A model generated the notes under the pieces. That model ran no database searches, was not told where the DNA came from, and saw only the letters and a list, made by a program, of their open reading frames with translations. 64,000 bases of DNA from JAAYXE01 sp964391195. Its GTDB lineage: Bacteria > Chloroflexota > Anaerolineae > Anaerolineales > UBA4823. Numbering within the stretch: position 1 is the stretch's first letter; each line of letters begins with the position of its first letter. A program made the translations under genes and the position numbers. The DNA is taken from positions 24,029 to 88,028 of the forward strand of contig CAYMLG010000013.1 in NCBI GenBank assembly GCA_964391195.1, given 5' to 3'. Positions 26,685 through 35,172 of the stretch are shown here, piece by piece.

Positions 26685-27926
26685 ATGGACAATCCAATCG
26701 TTGTTGGCATCGATGTAGGCACAACCAAGGTTTGCACCCTGGTGGGGCGCGAGGAAGGGCCGGGACAGATCCGGATCCTGGGGGTTGGGATCGAGCCAGC
26801 TCAAGGAATGAAGAAAGGCGTGGTGGTGGATCTGGGGGCCGCATCTCAAGCTGTGGCTCGCTCGATCGATAAAGCCGAGCGAACTTCCGGCCTGGAGATC
26901 ACCTCTGCGTTGGTGAGCCTGGCCGGCTCAAACGTATCCTCCGTCAACAGCCGGGGCGTGGTAGGAGTGGCCGGGCGGATCATCGACCAGGACGACGTCG
27001 CCCGGGCTGTTGACGCTGCTCGGGCGGTCGCGATCCCTCACAACCGCGAGGTGATCCACGTCATCCAGCGCGGTTTCAATGTGGACGGCCAGGAAGGCAT
27101 CCGCATGCCGATCGGCATGCACGGCTACCGGCTGGAGGTGGAGACGCATATCATCACCGCCTCTGCCGCAAGCGTGGAAAACCTGCGCCAGTGCGTGGGC
27201 GCGGCCGGGGTGGAGGTCTCGCAGTTTGTGCTCAACCCCCTGGCATCGGCGGAAGTGGTGCTGAGTGAGACCGAGCGCCAGATGGGTGTAGTGGTGTGCG
27301 ATGTGGGCGGCGGAACGACCGATATGGCCATCTATATCGATGGAGATGTGTGGCACACGGCGGTGCTGGCCGTGGGGGGCAACCATATTACTTCGGACAT
27401 CGCCCATGGCTTACGGCTGCCCCTTTCGCAGGCCGAGGAGATCAAGATCCAACACGGGCACGCGGTGAAAGGCGAGGTCTCCCCGGCGGAGTTCTTCAAT
27501 GTGCGACCTTTTGGAGAACAGGACCCGGTGGAGATCAGCCGCCAGGATCTGAGCATGATCATCGAAGCCCGGGTGGAGGAGATCTTCAGCCTGGTGGTGC
27601 AGGAGATCAAACGCTCGGGATACGACGGCCTGCTTCCGGCGGGAATGGTGCTGACGGGTGGCTCAAGCGCCCTGGGAGGCATCCGCCAGGTGGCCAGCCG
27701 GGTTCTTGGCGTTCCGGTGCGAGTTGCCCAACCGGAAAAACTGGTTGGGATGACCGATAAGTTATATTCGCCTGCGTACTCGACGAGTGTCGGTATGCTG
27801 CGGTGGGCGGTGCTGATGAGCGAATTCTTGCCTCAGGGGCGCTCATACCGGGCTCACGGGCCCGAAAGAGGAGGTGGCTTTGACTGGGATACCATTAAAA
27901 ATGTCCTCCGCCGCTTACTGCCTTAA
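26685..27926 (+). CDS. ftsA: Cell division protein FtsA
   Basis: A 413-residue actin-like ATPase. It has the phosphate-1 motif VVGIDVGTTKVCTLVG, the 1C domain in the middle, phosphate-2 DVGGGTTDMAIY and the adenosine motif LTGGSSALGG. The last 15 residues (DWDTIKNVLRRLLP) form the amphipathic membrane-targeting helix typical of FtsA. It anchors FtsZ to the membrane. It starts 40 bp after ftsQ. Confidence 0.96.
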   Translation: MDNPIVVGIDVGTTKVCTLVGREEGPGQIRILGVGIEPAQGMKKGVVVDLGAASQAVARSIDKAERTSGLEITSALVSLAGSNVSSVNSRGVVGVAGRIIDQDDVARAVDAARAVAIPHNREVIHVIQRGFNVDGQEGIRMPIGMHGYRLEVETHIITASAASVENLRQCVGAAGVEVSQFVLNPLASAEVVLSETERQMGVVVCDVGGGTTDMAIYIDGDVWHTAVLAVGGNHITSDIAHGLRLPLSQAEEIKIQHGHAVKGEVSPAEFFNVRPFGEQDPVEISRQDLSMIIEARVEEIFSLVVQEIKRSGYDGLLPAGMVLTGGSSALGGIRQVASRVLGVPVRVAQPEKLVGMTDKLYSPAYSTSVGMLRWAVLMSEFLPQGRSYRAHGPERGGGFDWDTIKNVLRRLLP

Positions 27927-28049
27927 TGTGACGGCGCAGTTTTCAAACTGGTAAAGAACTGCTGCCGTTGATCATCCCTCATTTCGTTGAGGGCGAAAGA
28001 GAAGATATGTGTGAAGAGAAGGTAATCAATCCTTTTTGAGGAGGAAGGA

Positions 28050-29174
28050 ATGTCGATGAACAACCAACCCAATCAGCTCGAATCGTTTGCCCGCATCAAG
28101 GTAGTGGGCATTGGGGGAGGTGGCTGCAACGCTGTCGACCGGATGATCGACGAAGGACTGCAGGGAGTGGAATTCGTGGCGGTCAACACCGACGCCCAGG
28201 CTCTCCTGCTCTCCAAAGCCGCGAACCGGGTGCGCGTGGGTGAGAAGCTAACCCGCGGCCTGGGTTCGGGCGGTGATCCGGAAATCGGCCGGAAGGCGAC
28301 CGAAGAGTCGGCGGAGGAACTGTACGGAGTGCTGAAAGGCTCCGATATGGTCTTCATCACCGCCGGCATGGGCGGCGGCACCGGAACCGGTGGGGCCGCG
28401 GTCGTGGCTCAAATCGCCAAGGAAGTTGGCGCGTTGACCATTGGCGTCGTCACCCGGCCCTTTACCTTTGAGGGCTCGCGGCGGATCCAATCGGCCGAGG
28501 CCGGCATCTCCCGGCTGAAAGAACAGGCCGACACGCTGATCGTCATCCCCAATGACCGCCTGCTGCAGATTGTTGACAAGCGGGCCAATCTGCAAACCGC
28601 TTTCCGCATGGCGGATGACGTGCTGCGCCAGGGCGTGCAGGGCATCTCCGAGCTGATCACCGTGCCAGGGCTGATTAACCTGGACTTCGCGGACGTGCGC
28701 ACGATTATGTCCGAGGGTGGGGCGGCTTTGATGGCGGTAGGCCAGGCAAAGGGCGAAGATGCGGCGCGCATCGCGGCCGAGCAGGCTATCTCCAGCCAGC
28801 TCCTGGATATCACCATCGATGGCGCGCGCGGTATTCTGTTCAATGTCACCGGTGGGCCCGATTTGACCCTGTTCGACGTCAATCAGGCGGCGGCGATCAT
28901 CAAGGAAACCGCCCATCCCGACGTCAACCTGATCTTCGGCGCGGTGATCGACCCGAGCATGAACGACGATGTCCGCATCACGGTGATCGCCACCGGTTTC
29001 GAGCGCACCGGTTCAGTGGCTCCGCCGCGGCGAGTTGAGCCGCCCGTCCGCGAGGAGAGGGACCAACTAAACCCTACGCCTAAGCCGGCACCGGCGCCGG
29101 CAAAGGAGTTCCAGCCTCGGGCGTTCAACACCGATGACCTGGACATTCCTGCATTCATCCGCAACCGGCGGTAG
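28050..29174 (+). CDS. ftsZ: Cell division protein FtsZ
   Basis: A 374-residue tubulin-like GTPase. It has IGGGGCNAVDRMI, the GTP-binding GMGGGTGTGGAAVVA and the T7 loop NLDFADVRTIM. After a short Pro-rich linker the conserved C-terminal peptide DDLDIPAFIRNR binds FtsA. It polymerises into the Z ring. It is 123 bp after ftsA; this gap holds a CCCTCATTTCGTTGAGGG hairpin and may contain its own promoter. GAGGAGGAA ribosome-binding site. Last gene of the dcw cluster. Confidence 0.98.
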   Translation: MSMNNQPNQLESFARIKVVGIGGGGCNAVDRMIDEGLQGVEFVAVNTDAQALLLSKAANRVRVGEKLTRGLGSGGDPEIGRKATEESAEELYGVLKGSDMVFITAGMGGGTGTGGAAVVAQIAKEVGALTIGVVTRPFTFEGSRRIQSAEAGISRLKEQADTLIVIPNDRLLQIVDKRANLQTAFRMADDVLRQGVQGISELITVPGLINLDFADVRTIMSEGGAALMAVGQAKGEDAARIAAEQAISSQLLDITIDGARGILFNVTGGPDLTLFDVNQAAAIIKETAHPDVNLIFGAVIDPSMNDDVRITVIATGFERTGSVAPPRRVEPPVREERDQLNPTPKPAPAPAKEFQPRAFNTDDLDIPAFIRNRR

Positions 29175-29186
29175 CTGGGAAGGGCT

Positions 29187-29480
29187 GGCCCGCTGATCAG
29201 GGATATGCCTTCGCCCCTGGTCGGTGGCCGGGCCTCGCTTCCAGGCGAGATGCTGCCCTAAACCAGCACCGATGGTGCAGGCTGTTCTGACCGGACCTCC
29301 TCCCGGTCAGTTCAGCCTGCCCGCGCGTATCCACTCAACCCCGGTTTCGGGTGGTTGTTCCAACGGGGCCTGGCGGAGCTACGGCTCGCCAGAGCCGCGC
29401 TCGCCGGAGCCGGGGCTCGTGGAGCCGAGGCTCGTGGAGCCGAGGCTCACCGGAGCCCGGGCCCCGATGACCCGGGGCGC
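29187..29480 (+). ncRNA. GC-rich array of hairpins downstream of ftsZ (possible structured RNA)
   Basis: Almost 300 bp with no credible gene but many consecutive stems. They are 29187-29234 (6 bp plus 8 bp), 29235-29248 (TCGC/GCGA), 29278-29319 (7 bp, a symmetrical TT/TT internal loop, then 8 bp), 29337-29356, 29371-29391, and the 15-bp repeat array. It resembles no RNA family I recognise: no RNase P, tmRNA, SRP or riboswitch signatures. It could be a structured RNA, a decay barrier at the 3' end of the dcw message, or a compound terminator. The sequence turns AT-rich directly after it. Confidence 0.35.
29383..29457 (+). repeat. Five imperfect tandem copies of a 15-bp unit
   Basis: Units of the form GGCTCGTGGAGCCGA, each with its own small inverted repeat (GGCTC/GAGCC). 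Copies begin at 29383, 29399, 29414, 29429 and 29444. Those at 29414 and 29429 are identical over 15 bp; the first is 16 bp, and the outer copies vary in the loop. The array could form several short hairpins or one long slipped structure. Confidence 0.8.
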
Positions 29481-29595
29481 GATCAGTTCAAAATCTCTTT
29501 CGCATCTCAAAGCCCTATAAAATAGATCGGCAAAGTTTTATTCAGAATTAACGCCAAGGATCGATTTTTTTAAGGTAATTTAGTACTCCAGTACC

Positions 29596-29624
29596 TTTAC
29601 GCATTCGACCCCTTGTGCTAGAAT
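29596..29624 (+). promoter_or_regulatory. Promoter of nrdR
   Basis: TTTACG (29596-29601) and TAGAAT (29619-29624) are separated by 17 bp. The predicted start point, near 29631, lies a few bases before the first NrdR-type box. Confidence 0.6.
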
Positions 29625-29635
29625 GAGCGTAGAAA

Positions 29636-29682
29636 TACCTATATATGGTGGGTGGGGAGTGGGATACCGCCATATATGGGGG
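29636..29682 (+). promoter_or_regulatory. Pair of NrdR-type operator boxes
   Basis: Two palindromic sites built on an ATATAT core lie at 29636-29651 and 29667-29682. Their centres are 31 bp apart, i.e. three helical turns, which is the spacing known for tandem NrdR boxes. They match the published 16-bp pattern at about 11 and 10 positions. They sit just after the promoter of nrdR, so autorepression is likely. Confidence 0.72.
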
Positions 29683-29712
29683 TTACATCTGTTCTAAGAA
29701 CAATCGAGCCAT

Positions 29713-29741
29713 ATTTGCCGGGGAATTTTTCCCCGGCAAAT
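29713..29741 (+). promoter_or_regulatory. 13-bp perfect hairpin in the nrdR leader
   Basis: A perfect 13-bp stem (29713-29725 with 29729-29741) and a 3-nt loop end 16 nt before the nrdR ATG and just before its AAGGAAA ribosome-binding site. Only three T follow, so termination would be weak. It may act as an attenuator or an mRNA stabiliser. Confidence 0.55.
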
Positions 29742-29757
29742 TTAGCCTAAGGAAACT

Positions 29758-30207
29758 ATGCGCTGTCCATATTGCCGAAACGAACGTTCAAGAGTACTGG
29801 ATACCTCCCACGATCCTCGCGGGGGCGTGCGCCGGCGCCGGGAGTGCGAGGAGTGTGGGCAGCGCTTTAGCACCTACGAACGCCCGATTCTGGCCACCCC
29901 TCTGATCATTAAACAAGATGGCACCCGCGAAGAGTTCGACCGCGATAAGTTGATCCGAGGGATCCGCATATCCTGTGCCAAGCGCCCCGTATCGGCAGCC
30001 GATATCGAGCGGCTGGTGGGGGAAATCGAGGCGACCCTGCAGGCAATGGGCCGTGCCGAGGTTTCCTCGCGTGTGGTGGGGGATATGGTCATCGCCGGCC
30101 TCAAAGATTTAGATCAAATCGCTTATATCCGCTACGCGATCGTTTACCTGGGTTTAGATGACCTGGGTTCCATCCGGCGTGAAATCGATCGTATCTTAGA
30201 GGGCTAA
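29758..30207 (+). CDS. nrdR: Transcriptional repressor NrdR
   Basis: A 149-residue NrdR. It has an N-terminal zinc ribbon (CPYC near residue 3 and CEEC near residue 31, followed by GQRFSTYE), then an ATP-cone (about residues 46-136). NrdR senses ATP/dATP and represses ribonucleotide reductase genes. Fitting that role, nrdJ lies 1.1 kb downstream on the same strand, and NrdR-type boxes lie in its own leader. The length is typical. Confidence 0.97.
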   Translation: MRCPYCRNERSRVLDTSHDPRGGVRRRRECEECGQRFSTYERPILATPLIIKQDGTREEFDRDKLIRGIRISCAKRPVSAADIERLVGEIEATLQAMGRAEVSSRVVGDMVIAGLKDLDQIAYIRYAIVYLGLDDLGSIRREIDRILEG

Positions 30208-30212
30208 TCCCT

Positions 30213-30240
30213 GTTCCCCCTGGATTCTCCCAGGGGGAAC
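30213..30240 (+). terminator. Terminator after nrdR
   Basis: A perfect 11-bp stem (30213-30223 with 30230-30240) and a 6-nt loop begin 5 bp after the nrdR stop, followed by the T-rich TGTCGTTGTTTT. Confidence 0.75.
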
Positions 30241-30306
30241 TGTCGTTGTTTTCAGGATAGACAGGTGTCAGTGATCCAAATTGATGGTGGGTGATGGGAG
30301 TTGGTT

Positions 30307-31140
30307 ATGAAATTTGGTTTTGTGTTTCCCGGGGGCTTACCCCAGACAGCCTTACAATACGCGCAGGAGGCCGAGCAGGCCGGTTGGGATGGGTTCTTTA
30401 TGTGGGAGCCGGTGTGGGGCATTGATGCCTGGGTCTCGCTCGGGGCCATAGCAGCCGTTACCCGGCAGATCCGGTTGGGGACGATGCTCACTCCGCTTTC
30501 GCGCATGCGGCCCTGGAAATTGGCCAGTGAAACCGTCACCCTTGATCTACTCTCGGACGGGCGGGTGATCCTGGCCGTTGGGTTGGGCGCAGTCGATACC
30601 GGTTTTACGGAGTTCGGAGAGGTCACCGATCGCAAAACCCGGGCCGAACTGGTCGATGAAGGGTTGGATATCCTGACCGGCCTGTGGAAAGGGCAGCCGT
30701 TTTCTTACCATGGCAAGCACTACCAGGTGAGGAAGACGGATTTTATGCCTCCCCCGCCCCCGGTGCAGCAGCCGCGTATCCCGATTTGGGTGGTCGGTTT
30801 GTGGAAATCGGAGCGGTCTATGCGGCGAGTGCTGCGTTACGATGGGCTGCTGCCGTACATCCGCGGAGATGACGGCCAGCCGCAAGAGAACACCCCGGAA
30901 GCGATCCGGGAGATGAAAGCGTATATCGATGCCCGCCGGGAGGAGCAAACCCCGTTCGATATCGTTGTCGAAGGGACGACCCCCGGAGAGCGGCCCGAGG
31001 AGGCCGCCAGGAAGGTCCGTCCACTGGCGGAGGCCGGGGCAACCTGGTGGATCGAAGCGATCTGGTCTGCCGTGGGTGCGGAGACGAAGGGCGCGGACCC
31101 CATCCTTGAGCGAATCCGCCAGGGGCCACCGCGCTTGTAG
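30307..31140 (+). CDS. LLM-class flavin-dependent oxidoreductase
   Basis: A 277-residue protein of the luciferase-like monooxygenase fold (TIM barrel, F420 or FMN). It starts MKFGFVFPGG, followed by AQEAEQAGWDGFF and IRLGTMLTPLSRMRPW, the usual early motifs. DLLSDGRVILAVGLGA and YHGKHYQV are further family marks. The substrate cannot be inferred. ATG 30307 follows GGGAG at a 6-nt distance; a TTG at 30301 abuts that site and is less likely. It is flanked by terminators on both sides, so it is probably monocistronic and separate from the nrd genes. Confidence 0.9.
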   Translation: MKFGFVFPGGLPQTALQYAQEAEQAGWDGFFMWEPVWGIDAWVSLGAIAAVTRQIRLGTMLTPLSRMRPWKLASETVTLDLLSDGRVILAVGLGAVDTGFTEFGEVTDRKTRAELVDEGLDILTGLWKGQPFSYHGKHYQVRKTDFMPPPPPVQQPRIPIWVVGLWKSERSMRRVLRYDGLLPYIRGDDGQPQENTPEAIREMKAYIDARREEQTPFDIVVEGTTPGERPEEAARKVRPLAEAGATWWIEAIWSAVGAETKGADPILERIRQGPPRL

Positions 31141-31148
31141 GACTGCGC

Positions 31149-31175
31149 GGGGACCGGCGGGCTGTGCCGGTCCCC
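31149..31175 (+). terminator. Terminator after the LLM oxidoreductase
   Basis: A 10-bp GC-rich stem (31149-31158 with 31166-31175) is extended by GCGC on both sides and followed by ATTTTT after about 10 nt. Confidence 0.65.
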
Positions 31176-31191
31176 TGCGCCTCGCATTTTT

Positions 31192-31220
31192 CGCCGGTGA
31201 ACGGAACGATTACACCGGCG
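31192..31220 (+). promoter_or_regulatory. Hairpin in the nrdJ upstream region
   Basis: A perfect 8-bp stem, CGCCGGTG (31192-31199) and CACCGGCG (31213-31220), with a 13-nt loop, 51 nt before the nrdJ start. No NrdR box and no cobalamin riboswitch signature was recognised here. Confidence 0.4.
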
Positions 31221-31271
31221 ACTAGAAGGGAACTTATCTAAGTAGCGATATGGGTTGAGAGGAGATGGATC

Positions 31272-33899
31272 ATGCTTCACGAACTCGATAAACAAGGGAC
31301 GAAGGCAGGTTTACTTCCCACCCCACCCCTCCCCCCCGACCTGGGAATGGTGGAACTGACTGAAAACGCTCGTAAAGTCCTGGTGCGCCGCTATGTGCGC
31401 CGGGGGCCAAACGGTGAACCGGCCGAAACGGTGGAAGAGATGTTCTGGCGGGTAGCGTATCACGTGGCGGCGGTTGAGGAGACCTGGGGACAGGATGTGA
31501 TTCAGCGGGCACGGGAGTATTATGAACTGCTCACCAGCAAACGCTTCTTCCCGAACTCGCCCACTTTCACCGGGGCAGGCACCCCCCTGGGGCAGCTCGC
31601 AGCTTGCTTTGTGCTGCCTATCGCCGATGATATGGGTCGCAATCCCGCCGGGATTTTCCAAACGCTGCGCGACGCAGCGCTCATCCAGCAGACCGGCGGC
31701 GGCAACGGCTTTTCCTTTTCTCGCCTGCGCCCTAAAGGCTCGCTGGTGAAATCCTCCTCCGGCCAGGCGACCGGCCCGGTCGGTTTCCTGCGGGTGTACG
31801 ACAAGGCGTTTGGCGAGGTGGCTCAGGGTGGTTCGAGGCGCGGGGCAAATATGGCTGTCCTGCGGGTGGATCACCCGGATATCGAGGAATTTATCACCTG
31901 CAAGACGGATGAGAACGCCATCACAAACTTCAATATTTCGGTGGGGATCACCGATGCATTTATGCGGGCGGTGAAGAACGATGACATGTGGGAACTGCGC
32001 TTCCCCGATGTGCATGCTCCTCAATACCGCGGTTTTGATGGGACCCTGGAACAGGCTGAAGCGGCAGGTGTGCCGATCAAGGTGTACAAGACGGTGCGAG
32101 CCAGGGATCTGTTCGATAAGATCGTCAAGCAGGCGCATCACAACGGCGAGCCGGGCGTCCTGTTCCTGGATGCTGCCAATCGCCAAAACCCCGTACCCCA
32201 CCTGTACCAACTGGAAGCCACCAACCCTTGCGGGGAACAGTTCCTTGGCAGCTATGAGAACTGCTGCCTGGGATCGATCAATCTGGCCCAGCACCTGGGT
32301 GAGAACGGGGAGGTGGATTGGGAAAAACTGCGCCGCAGCGTGGAGTTGGCCACGGTTTTCCTGGATGACGTGGTGGAAGCAAACGCCTATGTGCCGGCCG
32401 TGCCGCAGTTGAAGGACGCCGCGCATCGGGCCAGGCGGATTGGTCTGGGGATCATGGGCCTGGGTGATCTGATGTATCACGCCGGGATCCGCTACGGGTC
32501 TGAAGAAGCGCAGGAGTTCGGCGCTCAGGTGATGGAATTCGTGCGCTATCACGCCATGCGCACGAGCATCGAGATGGCGAAGGAGCGCGGCGCTTTTCCT
32601 GCCATCCAGGGCAGCATCTATGACCCGCAAGATGTTAAATGGCAGCCGCCCCGGCCGCTGGCGCCCTACAAACGAGATTTTGGGCGTCCAGAGGTAAACT
32701 GGAAAGCGATCATCAGAGATATCCGCAAGTATGGCATTCGCAACGCGGCTCAGACAACGGTGGCGCCTACCGGCACGATCGCCACCGTTGCCGGATGCGA
32801 AGGGTATGGATGCGAGCCGGTCTTCGCCCTGGCCTATATCCGCCACGTGAACGATAACGGCAAGGATTTACAGCTCACCTACACCAGCCCGGCCTTTGAG
32901 CGGGCGATGGAATCGGCCGGCCTGGATGAAGGTTCGCGCCGGGCGGTGGTGGAACAGGTGATGGAGAAAGGCACCTGCCAGAACCTGGAGACAATTCCGG
33001 AGTCCATTCGCCACACCTTTGTGGTCAGCGCGGACATCAGCGCTGAAGAGCATGTGCGCATGCAGGCCGCATTGCAGGCTTTCGTCGATAACAGCCTGAG
33101 CAAGACCGTCAATTTCCCCGAAGGCGCCACAGAAGCAGACGTGGCCACCGCCTACCAGCTCGCCTGGGATTTAGGCTGTAAGGGGCTCACGGTTTACGTA
33201 ACCGGTTCACGGCAGAAGGTCGTGCTGGAGACGAAGGCGACCGCGAAGGGCAAGGAAGCGGTCTCACCTGCAGTTGAAAAGCCGGCCGAGCCCCAGACAA
33301 CCGGCGAGCCCAAACAGATGACAATCTGGCACGAGAAGAAGAAGCCGCGGCCGCGCAGCCTGCACGGCTACACCTTCAGCCTCGGCACCCCATTGGGGAA
33401 AGCCTTTGTGACGATCAACGAAAACGGTGGCAACCAGCCTTTCGAAGTTTTCATCAACACCTCAAAAGCCGGGTCGGAGACGGCCGCAGTATCGGAGGCG
33501 ATTGGGCGGCTGATCTCCTACATCCTGCGTTTGGCTTCGCCGGTTGCCCCGCGCGACCGGCTGAAAGAGATTGCCCGCCAGCTTTCCGGGATCGGTGGCG
33601 GGCGCTCGCTGGGCTTTGGCCCCAACCGGGTGCGATCTCTGCCCGATGGGGTGGCCCAAATCCTGGGTGAATATCTGGAAGAATCGGACCCCGCCCGGAA
33701 GGGTGAACAGCCGGATGAAGACAACGTGAAGGTTACGGGGGGCAAGAACGGGTCGTCTCGGTCCGAGCCGTTGTCCGATGTCCCGCCGGAACAGCTTCCC
33801 CTGAAGATCGGGGATCTTTGCCCCGAGTGCGGGGAAGCGGCTGTCGTAAACGAAGAAGGCTGCCGCAAGTGCTACGCCTGTGGTTTCAGTGAGTGCTAA
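31272..33899 (+). CDS. nrdJ: Adenosylcobalamin-dependent (class II) ribonucleotide reductase
   Basis: An 875-residue class II reductase of the NrdJ type. Visible signatures are FFPNSPTFTGAGTPLGQL, IQQTGGGNGFSFSRLRPKG, the NPCGEQ active-site motif and APTGTIATVAGCEGYGCEP. It ends in a zinc-ribbon-like CPECGEAAV...CRKCYACGFSEC tail, as expected for a redox-active/metal-binding C-terminus. It reduces ribonucleotides to deoxyribonucleotides with or without oxygen, using B12. GAGAGGAG ribosome-binding site. The next gene begins within about 20 bp of its end, so the two may be cotranscribed. Confidence 0.96.
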   Translation: MLHELDKQGTKAGLLPTPPLPPDLGMVELTENARKVLVRRYVRRGPNGEPAETVEEMFWRVAYHVAAVEETWGQDVIQRAREYYELLTSKRFFPNSPTFTGAGTPLGQLAACFVLPIADDMGRNPAGIFQTLRDAALIQQTGGGNGFSFSRLRPKGSLVKSSSGQATGPVGFLRVYDKAFGEVAQGGSRRGANMAVLRVDHPDIEEFITCKTDENAITNFNISVGITDAFMRAVKNDDMWELRFPDVHAPQYRGFDGTLEQAEAAGVPIKVYKTVRARDLFDKIVKQAHHNGEPGVLFLDAANRQNPVPHLYQLEATNPCGEQFLGSYENCCLGSINLAQHLGENGEVDWEKLRRSVELATVFLDDVVEANAYVPAVPQLKDAAHRARRIGLGIMGLGDLMYHAGIRYGSEEAQEFGAQVMEFVRYHAMRTSIEMAKERGAFPAIQGSIYDPQDVKWQPPRPLAPYKRDFGRPEVNWKAIIRDIRKYGIRNAAQTTVAPTGTIATVAGCEGYGCEPVFALAYIRHVNDNGKDLQLTYTSPAFERAMESAGLDEGSRRAVVEQVMEKGTCQNLETIPESIRHTFVVSADISAEEHVRMQAALQAFVDNSLSKTVNFPEGATEADVATAYQLAWDLGCKGLTVYVTGSRQKVVLETKATAKGKEAVSPAVEKPAEPQTTGEPKQMTIWHEKKKPRPRSLHGYTFSLGTPLGKAFVTINENGGNQPFEVFINTSKAGSETAAVSEAIGRLISYILRLASPVAPRDRLKEIARQLSGIGGGRSLGFGPNRVRSLPDGVAQILGEYLEESDPARKGEQPDEDNVKVTGGKNGSSRSEPLSDVPPEQLPLKIGDLCPECGEAAVVNEEGCRKCYACGFSEC

Positions 33900-33916
33900 G
33901 GGCTGTAGCCCAGGCT

Positions 33917-35152
33917 ATGGACTTTCCTTTGTTTGAGCAGCACCCTGTTTTTTCACTGTTGAGCTCCGATGAACGCCGGTCGATCCTGCTGCGAGGCAGG
34001 GTCGACCGGTATTTCCCTGGAGAAATGATCTTCCGGGAAGGCGATTACGCCAATAATTTCGCGGTCATCCTTTCCGGTGAGGTGAAAGTTGTAAAGGTTG
34101 CGCGATCCCAGGAGGAAAGGGAGCTGCGCATTTTGAAGGCAGGCGATTTCTTCGGGGAGATGAGCATTTTCTTTCCGGAGCACACGCGTTCGGCATCCGC
34201 TCGGGCGATCAGCCAGGTGGAACTGCTCAAAATCCCCATCCCGGATATGCAAGAACTGATGAACCGGCACTCCGATCTGGCCTTCCTGCTGATGCAGGAA
34301 GCGATGAGCCGTTTCCGGCAGACCGAGAATGCGGCGCTCGTGGAACTGATGGAGAAGAACCGCCAACTGGCCCAGTCGATGCAAGAGTTGAAAGCGGCCC
34401 AGGAGCAGTTGATCCTGAAAGAGATGTGGGAGCATGAAAGGAAGATGGCGCGGCAGGTGCAGGAAAGCTTTCTGCCGCAACAGGTGACTGCTCCCGAGGG
34501 GTGGGATCTGGCGGTGTATTGGAAGCCGGCGCTGGATGTCGGAGGGGATTTCTACGACATCATCCCAGCCGGAGACCAGCGGACCGCTTACGCGATCGGT
34601 GACGTCACCGGGAAAGGGATGCCGGCCGCCCTGGTGATGGCGATCACCCGCAGCATTCTACGGGTCACCATCCAGCAAGGCGGAGGGGCCGGGCCTTCCC
34701 TGGAACGGATGAACAATCTCCTGGCGGAAGAGATCCCCGAGAAAATGTTTGTAACCCTGTTCCTTTCGTTTGTCGATTGGCGGACAGGAGAAATCCAGTT
34801 CGCCAACGCCGGGCACTGCCTGCCAATTTACTGCGGGGCGAACACGACCGGTGAGCTAAAAGCGCGGGGGATGCCGTTAGGTATGATCCCCGATCTATCG
34901 TATGAAGAAAACACGTTTTCGCTAAAGCGGGGGGAATGGGTGCTGTTTTACAGCGATGGCCTGGTCGAAGCCCATAACGCTGAGCAGGAGATGTTCGGAT
35001 CTGAACGGCTGCACGCGGCTGTGCGCCAGATGCACGGCCTGGGACGGGCTGCCGGCCGCCTGGATGGGCTGGTCCAGGGGTTCTTCCAATTCACCCAGCC
35101 CAGGCAAGAGCCTGAGGATGATGTCACCCTGGTCATCCTGGGCAGAGAATGA
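33917..35152 (+). CDS. cNMP-binding / PP2C (SpoIIE-type) phosphatase
   Basis: A 411-residue two-domain regulator. Residues about 10-130 are a cyclic-nucleotide-binding-like domain (YFPGEMIFREGDYANNFAVI, GDFFGEMSIF). A helical linker (about 135-185) follows, then an RsbU/SpoIIE PP2C domain with KPALDVGGDFYDI, GDVTGKGMPAALVMA and YSDGLVEA carrying the metal-binding Asp residues. Such proteins dephosphorylate anti-sigma-factor antagonists in response to small ligands. No anti-sigma partner is nearby. ATG 33917 is preferred; a GTG at 33893 overlaps the nrdJ stop. The Arg usual in a cAMP site is not obvious, so the ligand is unknown. Confidence 0.9.
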   Translation: MDFPLFEQHPVFSLLSSDERRSILLRGRVDRYFPGEMIFREGDYANNFAVILSGEVKVVKVARSQEERELRILKAGDFFGEMSIFFPEHTRSASARAISQVELLKIPIPDMQELMNRHSDLAFLLMQEAMSRFRQTENAALVELMEKNRQLAQSMQELKAAQEQLILKEMWEHERKMARQVQESFLPQQVTAPEGWDLAVYWKPALDVGGDFYDIIPAGDQRTAYAIGDVTGKGMPAALVMAITRSILRVTIQQGGGAGPSLERMNNLLAEEIPEKMFVTLFLSFVDWRTGEIQFANAGHCLPIYCGANTTGELKARGMPLGMIPDLSYEENTFSLKRGEWVLFYSDGLVEAHNAEQEMFGSERLHAAVRQMHGLGRAAGRLDGLVQGFFQFTQPRQEPEDDVTLVILGRE

Positions 35153-35172
35153 CCTCTCACAGTATCTCCCGC

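Noticed and set aside
29224..29520. Open frame of 98 codons in the hairpin array after ftsZ
   Set aside because: The translation is dominated by repeats of Glu-Pro-Arg-Leu-Val that simply reflect the 15-bp DNA repeat. No ribosome-binding site.
31141..31271. Cobalamin riboswitch or NrdR box before the B12-dependent reductase gene
   Set aside because: The region is only 131 bp, contains a terminator and a small hairpin, and has no B12-box or ATATAT palindrome.
31311..32846. Long open frame (511 codons) antisense to nrdJ
   Set aside because: A shadow of a long GC-rich gene; nrdJ on the other strand is unmistakable. The same holds for long antisense frames across ftsI, murC-murB, the helicase and the sugar transferase.
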